From positions 39,526,654-39,590,653 of the forward strand of contig CP154957.1 in NCBI GenBank assembly GCA_039621445.1: a stretch of 64,000 nucleotides of DNA. Direction: 5' to 3'. Made by a program: the position numbers and the translations under genes. The notes under the pieces are model-generated. The model saw only the letters and a list, made by a program, of their open reading frames with translations. It searched no databases and was not told the origin of the DNA. Source of the DNA: Euglena gracilis. Its lineage: Eukaryota; Euglenida; Euglenophyceae; Euglenales. This document shows positions 40,268 through 49,629 of the stretch, in pieces (the first letter of the stretch is position 1; every line of letters begins with the position of its first letter).

Positions 40268-40555
40268 TGCAAGTTGGGGGATGGTCCAGTGTGTCCAGAT
40301 AATTTCACCACATCAGACTTCTGGCCAAAACCAACTTTTCAGTTTTCAGGGGTCTTCTTCCCAAACTTCCCCACACAGCACCCCAGAAGACAAGACTTGA
40401 TACTTTGAATCCAGTTCAGAGTCCCACGCAAACTTGTACACTGTTTGCCAGCTTGCCTGTGAAAAATGTAATTCCCCAAAATCTCTGTGAGGCAATGCCT
40501 AATTTCGGCTGGCAGTTCTTACAAAAATAAATCTCAAATCTGGCCCGCGCTCACA
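40268..40555 (-). repeat. 5' LTR of the TRIM-like element
   Basis: 288 bases, the partner of 38961-39248, followed by the GAGT target duplicate. Confidence 0.88.
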
Positions 40556-40559
40556 GAGT

Positions 40560-40789
40560 CTGGCAAATGGGTCAGTTCTGGAGGGTTTGTGTGGCCAGTT
40601 TTTGACCGATGGGTGGCCATGTTTTTGGCCACTTTTGCTGGCGATTTTTTCCCAACGAGGCGAACGAATGGCCACAAGTTTTTTTGGGCGGGGGGTGCCT
40701 CCGGTCTCTTTTTTCCGCCCCTACGGGTTAAAGCCAACGGTTGGGCCGTATTTCGGCCCGAACATTCACCCGGGCGTAATGTGGTTTAA
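40560..40789. other. No feature recognised
   Basis: Short stretch of unique sequence between the TRIM-like element and repeat R copy 2. Confidence 0.4.
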
Positions 40790-41321
40790 GCCTTTAAAAG
40801 GGAGAATGGGGGTTTTTGAGGTCGAGGAACCCAAAAAATTTCAACCTGTGCGCGTTCAATTTTCAAGTTTAAAATTTCATTTTTTTTTGAAAATTTCATT
40901 AAAAAAGCTTCAAAAACTAAAAACTAACACACAAGAACATGGACAACAGAAAAATCAAGGCCGCACAAACCAATTAAGGTGGAACCGTTGCTTGCCAAGG
41001 AACCTTCAAGCATCTTGAACTTACATCTCAGATGAAAAAAAGGCACACCTTTGATTGACTTCAGTTTCAGGTGCTCAAAACACTTGGTCATTCTCAAAAC
41101 TTCTTTCCGTTCAAATCCAATCTCAATGTCCTGTGAAAAATGAACCAAATGAGCATCATTTACTCAAACATGAAGTAAATCCCTGTGGCTCCCATTCATT
41201 ATCCAAAAAATGAACAGTGAAATGTGCCAGATGTAGCATGAAATGTCACAGAAATGTCCAGAAAACGTTCACAGGATTTGTTGGAACACTGTCTTAAGAA
41301 GACATTTTGAAGACATGCCAC

Positions 41322-41650
41322 AGGGGGTGTATCCCCCGCGACCCCCCCCGCGACCCCCCCGCGACCCCCCCGCGACCCACACATGGAGGGTTTCCGCATC
41401 CCAGTAGGAGCCAAAAAAGGGCACCCAATTAGGAATTTGCACCCAAATTAGGAATCAAAATTGCCTAAAAATGTGTGACAAATTCCTAATTGGAGCTATT
41501 TTTGGACCCAAAAGTTCCAAAAATAGGTCCCATGTGACGTTGTATGAGGGGTCACACTTGTCACGTGTGACCCGTCAAAACTTCCACGTTCCCCCCCCGA
41601 CCCCCCCCGCGACCCCCCCCGCGACCCCCCCCGCGACTCATACACACCCA
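41322..41650. mobile_element. G/C-run insertion with CGCGACC ends
   Basis: Present in R copy 2 but absent from copy 1. The ends are GGGTGTATCCCCCGCGACC and the inverse of GGGTGTGTATGAGTCGCGG. The interior has two AATTAGGAATTTG phrases and a GTCACACTTGTCACGTGTGAC palindrome. Confidence 0.6.
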
Positions 41651-41848
41651 CATACAAATGAAATGATGCTAAAGTATGCTGAAGATGCATGCATGTCGCC
41701 TAAAAAAAAAGTTTGGCAGTTTACAAACACTACAGAAGAACGCAGCAGGAGCAACAACAGGGAACATACCTTCAACTGTGAAGCGATCAGCAGGAACTTG
41801 GCACGAAATGAACTATCATTTCTTCGAATTGAATCATTTCAAATATAA
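41650..41848 (+). pseudogene. Conserved ORF of repeat R, fragment
   Basis: It encodes TNEMMLKYAEDACMSP, VWQFTNTTEE and SRSNNREHTFNCE, matching the 25636-25995 ORF of copy 1. The N-terminal cysteine part lies on the other side of the inserted element. Confidence 0.45.
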
Positions 41849-42018
41849 AAACCTCTATTTTGATTGTGCCTTCATCTGAATTCAAAATGCCTGTCCGCCT
41901 TCACCCGTTAAATTCCATCTGCCATGGATTGTGGAAAAGTTCGGCTTTGGTGGAATCAATTTCGATCCTAATTTAGTGGCCGCGAACGCAAAAATCAAGG
42001 ACAAGACGAGCTAAAGTC

Positions 42019-42088
42019 AGTCTCACCCGGGTTCGAACCGAGATCATGGGAACCACACTCCCGTGCGCTAACCACTACACTAAGAGAC
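42019..42088 (-). tRNA. tRNA-like sequence (His-like), probably SINE head
   Basis: 70 bases form acceptor (GTCTCTT with GTGAGAC, one mismatch and one wobble), D-arm, anticodon arm (GGGA-GTGTGGT-TCCC, which would read GTG) and T-arm (CTCGGTTCGAACCCGGG). It is better formed than the Gln-like head of copy 1. As it sits at the equivalent position in a repeat, it is more likely a SINE head than a gene. Confidence 0.55.
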
Positions 42089-42319
42089 GGATGAGTGAAA
42101 AGGAAAATGAGAGCTATGTAAAAAGTTTTAAGCCTTTCTCCTTGCTTGACCAACCGTGTTCTGGCCCGGTAGTAAAAGCCGAGACGTCGCGATTTTGAGA
42201 CCAACCTAGCCGTCCGTCCGTCCAGCCAAATTTCACCCTTCCCAGCCGTCCGTCCAGATGAAAGGAATTTTCTCTAGCCATCCGTCCGTCCGTCCGTCCG
42301 TCCGTCCGTCCGCACGCCT

Positions 42320-42660
42320 CCAAAATCAGGCATTTGCCAACCCAAATTTGGACATTGCCCCCCCAAAATTAGGCATTAGCCACTAAAAGTTAGGAAGCTT
42401 TTTATCAATTAGGAATTTGCCACTCAAAATCAAGCATCGGCACACCAAAATAGGGATTACCACTCAAATTTCAGTGTTTTTACAACTAAAATTAGGCATT
42501 TGCCACTGAAAAATAGGAATTTTCACATAAAATCATGAATTTGGTCCCCAAAATTAGGAATTGGCAGACTAAATTAGGAATTTGCCTCTCAAATTTCCAA
42601 ATTGGCACACCAGATTAGGCATTTGCTACCCACATCCAGCTGAACAAATGACCAGGCTTC
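42320..42660. repeat. Degenerate tandem repeat with AAATTAGGAATTTGCCAC units
   Basis: About ten diverged units of roughly 30 bases. Similar phrases occur at 41410-41500. Confidence 0.7.
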
Positions 42661-42929
42661 CGTCACGCCGTCGGCCAGCCGTCGGCCAGCCGTGTGCTCC
42701 CCCAAATAATGTCATTTTGGCTATTTTTTTGCCAAACAAGTGCTCTTGTAGTGAACTTCACCAATGAAGTAAACTTCACCAGTGATGTTAACTCCACCCA
42801 ATTTTCCTTAACCAAAATTACCTTACCCTCACCCCCCTCAAAATGTCACCCCCCAAACGTGGCCAAATTTTTTGGCAAATTTTGGTTTATCCCCTCAAAG
42901 GGTTTACCCCTCATTTTCCTTCGACACCA

Positions 42930-43035
42930 AAGGCGACAAAGGCCAAAATTTGACCCCCCCTCCAAAGTGTCCCCCCCCCCGGAGTGGCCATTTGGGTCCC
43001 ACGATGCCTGGATGGTGGCCACTTTGAGGGGGTGA
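42930..43035 (-). repeat. Dispersed G-run repeat, copy 2
   Basis: Reverse complement of the 12278 block: CCAGGCATCGTGGGACCC and a GGTCAAATTTTGG end with adjacent G/C-runs. Confidence 0.75.
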
Positions 43036-43049
43036 CGGTAGTGAAATTA

Positions 43050-43218
43050 CCATTCCCCCCCCCATATTGTACCCCCCCTGGGAGCCATTTTCTGGGGGGG
43101 AGGTACATTATGGGGGGGTACAATATGGGCGGGGCCAAGGTCATGGTCCATGGTGGGGGGGTACCCCATGGGGGGGGGTACATTATGGGGGGGGGTACAA
43201 TATGGGGGGGGGGCATGG
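43050..43218. mobile_element. G-run element family 'TA-CCATS', copy 4
   Basis: TA flanks both ends (43048-43049 and 43219-43220). The left end is CCATT plus a C-run and ATATTGTAC. The right end is GTACAATATG, a G-run and CATGG. Inner TACATTATGG words repeat. Confidence 0.75.
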
Positions 43219-43444
43219 TAAGTTAGTTAAGCTAACTTCACTGAGGCAGATGAGGGGGAGGGTTTCCGGGACCCCCCCCGCGGTGTTCTTCACCATAGTT
43301 TCAAACAATGAATTTCATGGGGTCAAAATGTAAGGAATGACTGAGCAAGGAAAGAGGGGTCCTGGGGTGTGTAATTTTTTTAAAATTTCACAACTTTCAA
43401 AAATTTCAAAAATTACCGTAAGTTACGGTAAGTTACGGGTGTGT

Positions 43445-44291
43445 AAGGCTGCCCGGTTAATCCCATCGACGGGTACCGAACGATTATTGCCGATTAATCA
43501 GGGGGGTCCGAACGATTCCGAACGATTAATGGCAGTAAAGGATTTTCAAAGGGCTTTTGTTCAAATGGGAGTCATTACTGGGGCTTTTTGTCAGCAAATT
43601 GTGTCACAAATTACGTTTTTTTTTGCCGGTAAATTGTGCCACAAAATGCCTCCTTACCACCCCACATGATTTCTTGTTTTTAATGACAACAACATCTTTT
43701 TGGCCTCTGAACTCTTCTGCCACCTTCTGCCCTTGGTTAAAAAAATGGGTGTCACCATCAACGGTGCGGGAAGCACTTTTCGAGTACGCCTTATCTTTTG
43801 GCGCGGGCGTTTCACCCTGAAGCTGACCTGGCTCCTTGGAACACCTCTGACCGGAACAAACTTAATGCCGCTCTGACCTCATACTGTGTGCCTTTGTTGA
43901 AAAAGTTTGGGTATGGGGATGACGTTCTCCCTCAATTGAAAATTCAGGTTGGTCAATGGGTGACACGAAGTGGTCCTTTGGCAATCACCACCCGACCTGT
44001 GCCAGCACCAGTCCAGCTTTGGGAGGGGATTGCTTTGCATGTGCCAATTTTGGCCAAAGTGTGCCTCGCAATTTTTGGCTTGGCTCCGTCTGAGGCATCT
44101 GTTGAACGAAGTTTTTCGAACCAGAGTTTGCTCCATAGTGATTTGCGACCCATTTCCATGTCCAATTGTTGTTTTTTTGCTTTGGAGACCGATTAATTTC
44201 GATTAATTGACCCCCCGGCCGATTGAACGATTAATCACCCCCCCCCCCCTGAACGATTAATCGATTAATCCGATTAATTGAGGCAGCCTTA
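43445..44291 (+). mobile_element. hAT element remnant with target duplication
   Basis: GGGTGTGT is present on both sides (43437-43444 and 44292-44299). The ends are AAGGCTGCCCGGTTAAT and the inverse ending ATTGAGGCAGCCTTA. GATTAAT words cluster subterminally, as in the 19.8-kb MITE. The element keeps only the 3' part of a transposase. Confidence 0.8.
43680..44196 (+). pseudogene. hAT transposase C-terminal dimerisation region
   Basis: The reading at 43798-44196 has LQLWEGIALHVPILAKV-like sequence, then LAPSEASVERSFSNQ and SLLHSDLRP, the conserved hAT C-terminal dimerisation block. The upstream catalytic part is missing, so it cannot act alone. Confidence 0.75.
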
Positions 44292-44479
44292 GGGTGTGTA
44301 ATTTATTAATAATAAATTACGCAAAATTTGCAATGCTACCCCAGGAGGCCCGACCGGACAATAAGGGGGGGGGGACAATGAAGGGGTACCAAATGAATTT
44401 CATTGGCCGGGCCAAAAAAAACCCCCGTCGGCCGGGGCCCAGGGACAATAAAGGGGGGGGGGGACAATAAGGGGGGGGG

Positions 44480-45770
44480 GTATATCCAAACATGAACAAG
44501 CCACCGCGCCGTTGGGCTCTGTATGCGATCCGCAGTTCCAACTGTCACTGCTGCGTTTTTGTTTCGACGCCTGCAAATTCAGTTCTCCGCTGCGTAGCGC
44601 ACACCGTATCCCATTTTTCGGTCTCTTGGCACGAGCGGACGCTCCGTGCCACCTTTCAACGGATCTTGGACTGCTCCGTATCAAACTCCCAATGGGCACA
44701 GGCTGCTTTGCCTCTGCGCCAAGGTGGTTTTGGCATCCACTTATCAACAGAGTCCGTTCTCCCCGCTCGTTTGAGTGTGTTGCTAGCATGGATCGCCCAA
44801 GCCCCTGCCTCCCTGGGTCTGGGTAACATTTCCCAGGCACCCATAGACGGTCTGGCCGAGCTTCTGTCCAGTTTGCAAGCGCGCCTGGGGGACGCCTTTG
44901 AACCAGTGTGGAAATGGATTGGCAATGGCTCCCTCTTCCACGAGGACAACACCCACCATGACCTGGCATGGTGGAGCGACCATTTGCGTCAGGCAGCGCG
45001 CCCCTCATTCTTGGCGGCCCTGAATGACCGAGACCGAGTACGCTTTGAGTATCAAAGTTCTTCGATCTACTTGAGCTGGATTGGGGCTCCCCATCCAAGG
45101 CAACCGTATTCGCAATGGACGGGGCCTCTTTTCGGATAATGCTCAAGTGGCACCTGGGCCTACCCAAATATTCCACTCAGCCTGGCTGGTCCGCCCTGCC
45201 GCCTGGGATGTGGCCAGGTCGTGGACCCCTTTGGTGACCATGCCTTATGCTGCCACAAGAACAAGCTATGGGAACACCAGCATCGTATTCAGCACTTCCT
45301 TGGGACACAGCTGCAGGCCAGGGGGATCCCCCATGCCCTCGAGATATCGGTTGCAGCCGATAACAAGCGTGACGCCGATATCTTCCTTCACATTGGTCGG
45401 GAGCAGCGTCTTGGGCGATCGATGTGGGCGTCAAACATCCTTCCCCACCGAGTGCTGTCTGGGGCTTGCCTGCCTCTTGGGATGTCCTCCGCAACCGAGC
45501 CGATTGAAAATCTACTAAATACGGAGCACGATGCCAGGCACGCGGAGCCCTCTTTTTCCCGTTGATCCTCAGCGTTTGGGGATCCTTTGACAGGGAAAGC
45601 AAAAAGTTGTGGGCACCGCCTCGGGGATACGGTTTCAGGAGGAGCCCGGAGTGTGTTCCTGGATGAGTTGCAACAGGGCCTCTCTCTAGCCCTGTTTTCT
45701 GGGATTGCAGCCCAGCTGGGCGCCCTACTCATCACTAAGGAACTCGGTCATACAACCGCCGCTTTCTAAT
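44480..45770 (+). pseudogene. LINE C-terminal fragment (second family), frameshifted
   Basis: Plus-strand pieces in at least three frames form an RT thumb-type region (44492-45139, LRQGGFGIH), a CGQVVDPFGDHALCC zinc knuckle with QHRIQHFL (45200-45300), an RLE-like KRDADIFL segment (45370), and a tail (45570-45660, ESKKLWAPPRGYG). The architecture matches the 23.1-kb LINE but the sequence is diverged. The left end abuts a GACAATAAGG G-run block. Confidence 0.72.
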
Positions 45771-45774
45771 GGCT

Positions 45775-46053
45775 GGTAGACCGTAACTCCAAGCCGCGCT
45801 ACGCCCATTCTTCCTCACGCAGTAGTTTGTGTGACGCCTTCCCACTGACCCTCACCCCTTCCCCTTTCCTACCTCTTTCCCTTTCCCACCACTGGATGCT
45901 CCGCCGTATTTCCGATGTGTCTCCCCCGAAAACCCTCCCTATGCCCTCCCTCCCAGTGCAACACCTCCGTAGCCCCTTGGGGGCCAGGCACTAGGGGGGG
46001 GGGGGGCTGGAACCCCCCCCCCTGTAGACTCGGGGGAACTGAACTGGACAGGG
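45775..46053. other. Left flank of the large retrotransposon
   Basis: Pyrimidine-rich sequence with a G-run and C-run at 45993-46022. No gene. Confidence 0.5.
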
Positions 46054-46506
46054 TGTGAGTCAGGGGTGCTGAGTGCCCAAAACAACATAACCTTCCACAA
46101 CCCAACCTGATGACTCTGCAGCTAGGATTAGGAAAATCTTATTACGAATTACTATCAGCTGACTCCATCTGTCCCTGTGCAGGGCTCTGTTTCTCTGTCA
46201 TTCTGTCAGTTTGTGGTTCAAGAATTATCTGGATCAATTATCTGGAACCAATCATTATCTTACCCTTGGTTTGGTCTTTGGTACTTTCTTCCTTTGTGGT
46301 TTGCTTGTATTGTGCTGCATTTGTGGATTTGCTTGCTGGATTTTTTGTGGATTTTTTATCAAAGGAAAGGTGTGAGCCAACCAACCCACCTGTTTTCACC
46401 CCAAAAACCCTCAAAAACAAAAGAAAATGCATTTTTTAAAACAAGCCGCGAGGGGAATTGAAAACACCCTGGGCAGGGTAAAAGATCCTACGCAAAGGGG
46501 TGCCGG
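46054..46506 (+). repeat. 5' LTR
   Basis: 453 bases starting TGTGAGTCAGGGG, aligned without gaps to 59321-59773 with eight substitutions. The shared block ends GGTGCCGG, not the usual CA. The sequence after it (CCCCGAGAAACTGG) would be the primer-binding region but does not match a familiar tRNA end. Confidence 0.92.
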
Positions 46507-48472
46507 CCCCGAGAAACTGGAAACTCAGGGACAGGCCCCACGGTTACAACATGGTAGCAGAGGTAGACTGCCCATTTTTGATTCCCCTCCAACATGCGGC
46601 TACGAACAAGAAACTGAAAAACGACAAGAAACTGCAAAAACTGACGCTGACATGCCTGCTGCCTCAACTGCCATCGCTAGGATGGTGGAGCCGGCGGATG
46701 GCTGCCCAGCCCTGAACCAAACACTGGATGTGCCAGCTGCCTTAACCGCCATCGCTAGGGTGGTGGAGCAGGCGGATGGCTTCCCAGCCGTGAACCAAAC
46801 ACTGGAAATGCCAGCTGCCTCAATCGCCATCGCTAGGGTGGTGGAGCCGGCAGATGGCTTTGCCACCATGTACCAGTCACTGGACATCAACAGGTGGACT
46901 GAACCGGAACAAAACGACACAGACATTACAGTGCCACGGACATGCAATGACAGCCCACGTGTCATTGCCATGGTGCACATGGACCAGGACGACACCGAAC
47001 AGACCGGTCCAGCACCAGATTACACAGAACTGGACGAAAACAACGAAACGTACTTTGACGAACAGGTGTTTGCACCACAAAACTGGTACCAACAGCCAGA
47101 AACGGACACGCAGAACGACCAAAACTGGCAAACTGCAACAGCACAGCAACCAGGAACCCAGAGTTTTGCACTGGTGGCGGTACGAAAGAGCCCGGAACAA
47201 CCAGACCGCCTCCAGGGTGAAACTGAAACTTCGTACCAGGAACCATCGTACAGCTCGTACGAGATTCCACAGCCGGAACCACAGAACCAGAACACTGACT
47301 GGGACTGGTGGTCAAACTTTGCGTACGAAACTGGACAGCTGACCCAGGAATTTCAACAGTTCAGACACAAAACTGAACAGACGAATCAGCAAACGGCAGA
47401 AACACTGCAGCAGCTACAGCAAACAACGACGGTATGGGTCAGCGAACTGCACGCAACAGTCAACAGACAGGGTGAAGCACTCATGACAGAAATAAACGGC
47501 AGACACGAAGAACTGACGACAGTCCTGGCAACAACCCAAGCAAACATGGAACTGGTGACAGTGAACCAGAACAGGCTGTACCAGGAACATTTCAACGGAA
47601 TGTCACAGCAGATCACAGAAATCAGGGAAATGTCTGGCTCACTGGGTGAAAAACTCAGGGAATTTCACAGTTTTCTGCAGATGGCAGGTGGAAACGCACA
47701 GAACCAGGGTGAACATCTGGTTGATTTACTGCACCGACAGCGAGAGAACGAAAAAACAACTGCAGAACTGCAACAAAGATTGGCTGTGGCAGAAGAACGG
47801 GTCGCAGGAATCACAGGCGGAGTCCAAACGGTGAACAGCAAAGTGGACGAAACTGTGGCAACAGTGTCCAGAAAAGTTGAAAACCTCAGAGGCGAAATCA
47901 GCAGTGTGGTGGAAAAAATTCAGAAGGACATGGGCAGTGAAATCGGAAATCTGGCAGAACGGGTTCAGCAGCAGGAAACAAAAACGACAACAACCATTCA
48001 AAACTGTGATTACCTGCACAAAAAACTGGCCGAACTGCAGAAAATCCCAGATCAGCAGCAGCAGATTACACAGCTGAACGAGGAAATCGGCAGACTGAAA
48101 CGACAGGTGGAAACTCTGACCTCCAACGAAGAAAAACACAAACAACGCACTGAACGTCTGAACCTGGAGGTCGGCAACCTGGGTCACAGGGTGGACGAAA
48201 CAGCCCAAACGACTCAAAACCTGCTGGGTGAACTGCAAAAAGGGGCCATTAAAACGGGAACACATGCCACATCTGAACATGCCAAATGGCTGGAAATGAC
48301 ATCTGCCATTGGCTCAATGACAACCAGGGTCGGTCAACTGGAAGCAAAACTGGCTGGTCTGACAACAAAAACTGCAGGACGAGAAACACATGACAACGGC
48401 ATCTGGCAGCATTTACATACTCTGACACGGAACTACAAACACAGCAGAAACGGTGGACAGAACAGCTGGTGA
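46427..48472 (+). CDS. Retrotransposon ORF1, long coiled-coil protein (Gag N-terminal part)
   Basis: The ORF is 681 codons. The first ATG lies inside the LTR, so a start further in (for example near 46652) is possible. Residues of about 76 to 155 are three 26-residue repeats (AIARVVEPADGF, NQTL). The middle is Gln/Thr-rich, and from about residue 300 to 650 there are heptad-patterned coiled coils. The last 20 residues look out of frame: the next frame continues the coiled coil (QQKRWTEQLVTLDRK) into the following ORF, implying a frameshift near 48410. It is probably an assembly or scaffold segment of Gag, by inference only. Confidence 0.75.
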   Translation: MHFLKQAARGIENTLGRVKDPTQRGAGPEKLETQGQAPRLQHGSRGRLPIFDSPPTCGYEQETEKRQETAKTDADMPAASTAIARMVEPADGCPALNQTLDVPAALTAIARVVEQADGFPAVNQTLEMPAASIAIARVVEPADGFATMYQSLDINRWTEPEQNDTDITVPRTCNDSPRVIAMVHMDQDDTEQTGPAPDYTELDENNETYFDEQVFAPQNWYQQPETDTQNDQNWQTATAQQPGTQSFALVAVRKSPEQPDRLQGETETSYQEPSYSSYEIPQPEPQNQNTDWDWWSNFAYETGQLTQEFQQFRHKTEQTNQQTAETLQQLQQTTTVWVSELHATVNRQGEALMTEINGRHEELTTVLATTQANMELVTVNQNRLYQEHFNGMSQQITEIREMSGSLGEKLREFHSFLQMAGGNAQNQGEHLVDLLHRQRENEKTTAELQQRLAVAEERVAGITGGVQTVNSKVDETVATVSRKVENLRGEISSVVEKIQKDMGSEIGNLAERVQQQETKTTTTIQNCDYLHKKLAELQKIPDQQQQITQLNEEIGRLKRQVETLTSNEEKHKQRTERLNLEVGNLGHRVDETAQTTQNLLGELQKGAIKTGTHATSEHAKWLEMTSAIGSMTTRVGQLEAKLAGLTTKTAGRETHDNGIWQHLHTLTRNYKHSRNGGQNSW

Positions 48473-49629
48473 CCCTGGACAGAAAAATCAGCACAGTGAC
48501 AAAAACGACTGAAAACCTGACTGAAAAACTGGAAAGGCAAAACACCCAGCAAATCACAACCCCCAGCCCTAGCCTGGCTGAAATACCCAAACTTTTTGAA
48601 AATATTTGTATTTCCTCTCGCCCAGCCTGCACAGGGGCCTTCGGGCCAGAGTCAGGGGCCAGCCACCTGGCCAGTGGGCCTCCCTTGAGGACCCAGGCTG
48701 GACAGCCAGGGGCAGCCACAACGGCCCAACGAACAGAACAGACCCCCCAGGGGGTAGACAGGGCCGCGGGCCAACGGGGATCGGGGACCCCACAACCCCA
48801 GAACCAGCCCCCACCAGCCCCGAGGGGCCAGCCCACAAGACAACACGGGACGGGGACCCTAGAACCCCAGGCCTGGCCAACGGGGATGGGGACCCCACAA
48901 CCCCTGGCCCAGCCACGGCCAGCCCTGCGGGGCCAGCCCGCAGGAAACCAAGGGACGGGGACCCCAGAACCCCAGGCCTGTCAAACGGGGACGGGGACCC
49001 CACAACCCCTGACAGGTATGTTCAGCCAGAGCAGCCAGCACTGGGGGGACGAAACACCACACCCAAAAACGGAAGGAGGAGCTGCAGCACTGGGGACCGT
49101 TAACCCGGCTTCCCTGGTGGGGCAGCTCATCCAGCAAGAACTAAAAACTGTCTTGACACCATTAATCGCCCAACTGACTCGACAGACAGAACAACGGCCG
49201 ACTGCAGTTCCGACCAGCCAAGCACTTGTGACAAACCCGACAAGCCCAGTACCACAGTCAACTCAACCCCAGCCGACTCAGCAGACTCAACAGCCAGTGA
49301 CGACACAGCAAAAACCACAGTCCCGGACTCGGGGCTTGTTCATGTGGGCAGACGAAACCGAAACTCAGAACACAGCCACAACAACCTGGGTGGGACCCCA
49401 GGTGGGGTCTACCCCAAACTGCCATCCACCACATAGGAGAGGAAACAGTGGTGGCACCCGTGGCAACGGCCCCGGCAGCATCCTTCGGGCTGCTGCTGGG
49501 TCCAGTGGGCGCGGCGATGACAAAAGACCTGGTAAGACCAACACTGCAGGGGAATTTCGCAGATTTTGCCGTGAAATTTCCGATGTACCTGCAACGTGTG
49601 TCAGACGGTCAGGGGTCCCTGACCGATGA
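48469..49629 (+). CDS. Retrotransposon ORF2, coiled-coil end plus Pro/Gln-rich linker
   Basis: 386 codons with a GTG at the nominal start, so the real protein is more likely continuous with ORF1. After a short coiled coil it is low-complexity Pro/Gly/Gln/Thr with repeats such as GTGTPEPQA and GTPQPL. The C-terminal 60 residues overlap the Gag ORF in another frame and look like out-of-frame translation. A linker between scaffold and capsid parts is inferred. Confidence 0.6.
   Translation: MTLDRKISTVTKTTENLTEKLERQNTQQITTPSPSLAEIPKLFENICISSRPACTGAFGPESGASHLASGPPLRTQAGQPGAATTAQRTEQTPQGVDRAAGQRGSGTPQPQNQPPPAPRGQPTRQHGTGTLEPQAWPTGMGTPQPLAQPRPALRGQPAGNQGTGTPEPQACQTGTGTPQPLTGMFSQSSQHWGDETPHPKTEGGAAALGTVNPASLVGQLIQQELKTVLTPLIAQLTRQTEQRPTAVPTSQALVTNPTSPVPQSTQPQPTQQTQQPVTTQQKPQSRTRGLFMWADETETQNTATTTWVGPQVGSTPNCHPPHRRGNSGGTRGNGPGSILRAAAGSSGRGDDKRPGKTNTAGEFRRFCREISDVPATCVRRSGVPDR

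Larger units (their letters stand above)
38961..40555 (-). mobile_element. TRIM-like non-autonomous LTR element
   Basis: Two 288-bp direct repeats differ at about three positions, begin and end TG...CA, and flank about 1.02 kb. GAGT is duplicated on both sides (38957-38960 and 40556-40559). On the minus strand a polypurine tract (GGGAAGGGGGG) directly precedes the TGTGAG start of the downstream LTR, which sets the orientation. The interior encodes no gag or pol and has CTTGACAT-type simple sequence at 39765-39960. TRIMs of this size are mobilised in trans by autonomous elements in plants. Confidence 0.85.
40790..42315 (-). mobile_element. tRNA-headed repeat family R, copy 2
   Basis: This is the reverse-oriented partner of 25330-26465 with the same block order (see copy 1). 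It is longer because a G/C-run insertion (about 41322-41650) splits the conserved ORF. The GGACGG block with AAAATTCCTTTCATCTGG is at its start (42195-42315). Confidence 0.7.
43380..44475 (-). repeat. Repeat family 'TTATTGTCC / GTAATTTAC', copy 2, split by a hAT element
   Basis: Read on the minus strand it has CCCTTATTGTCC twice, GTAGCATTGC, GTAATTTATTATTAAT, then (after the hAT insertion) ACACCCGTAACTTACCGTAACTTACGG. The order is the same as at 36873. Confidence 0.6.

Noticed and set aside
46600-47320. Minus-strand ORFs opposite the coiled-coil ORF
   Set aside because: They are compositional shadows of Gln/Thr/Glu-rich plus-strand coding.
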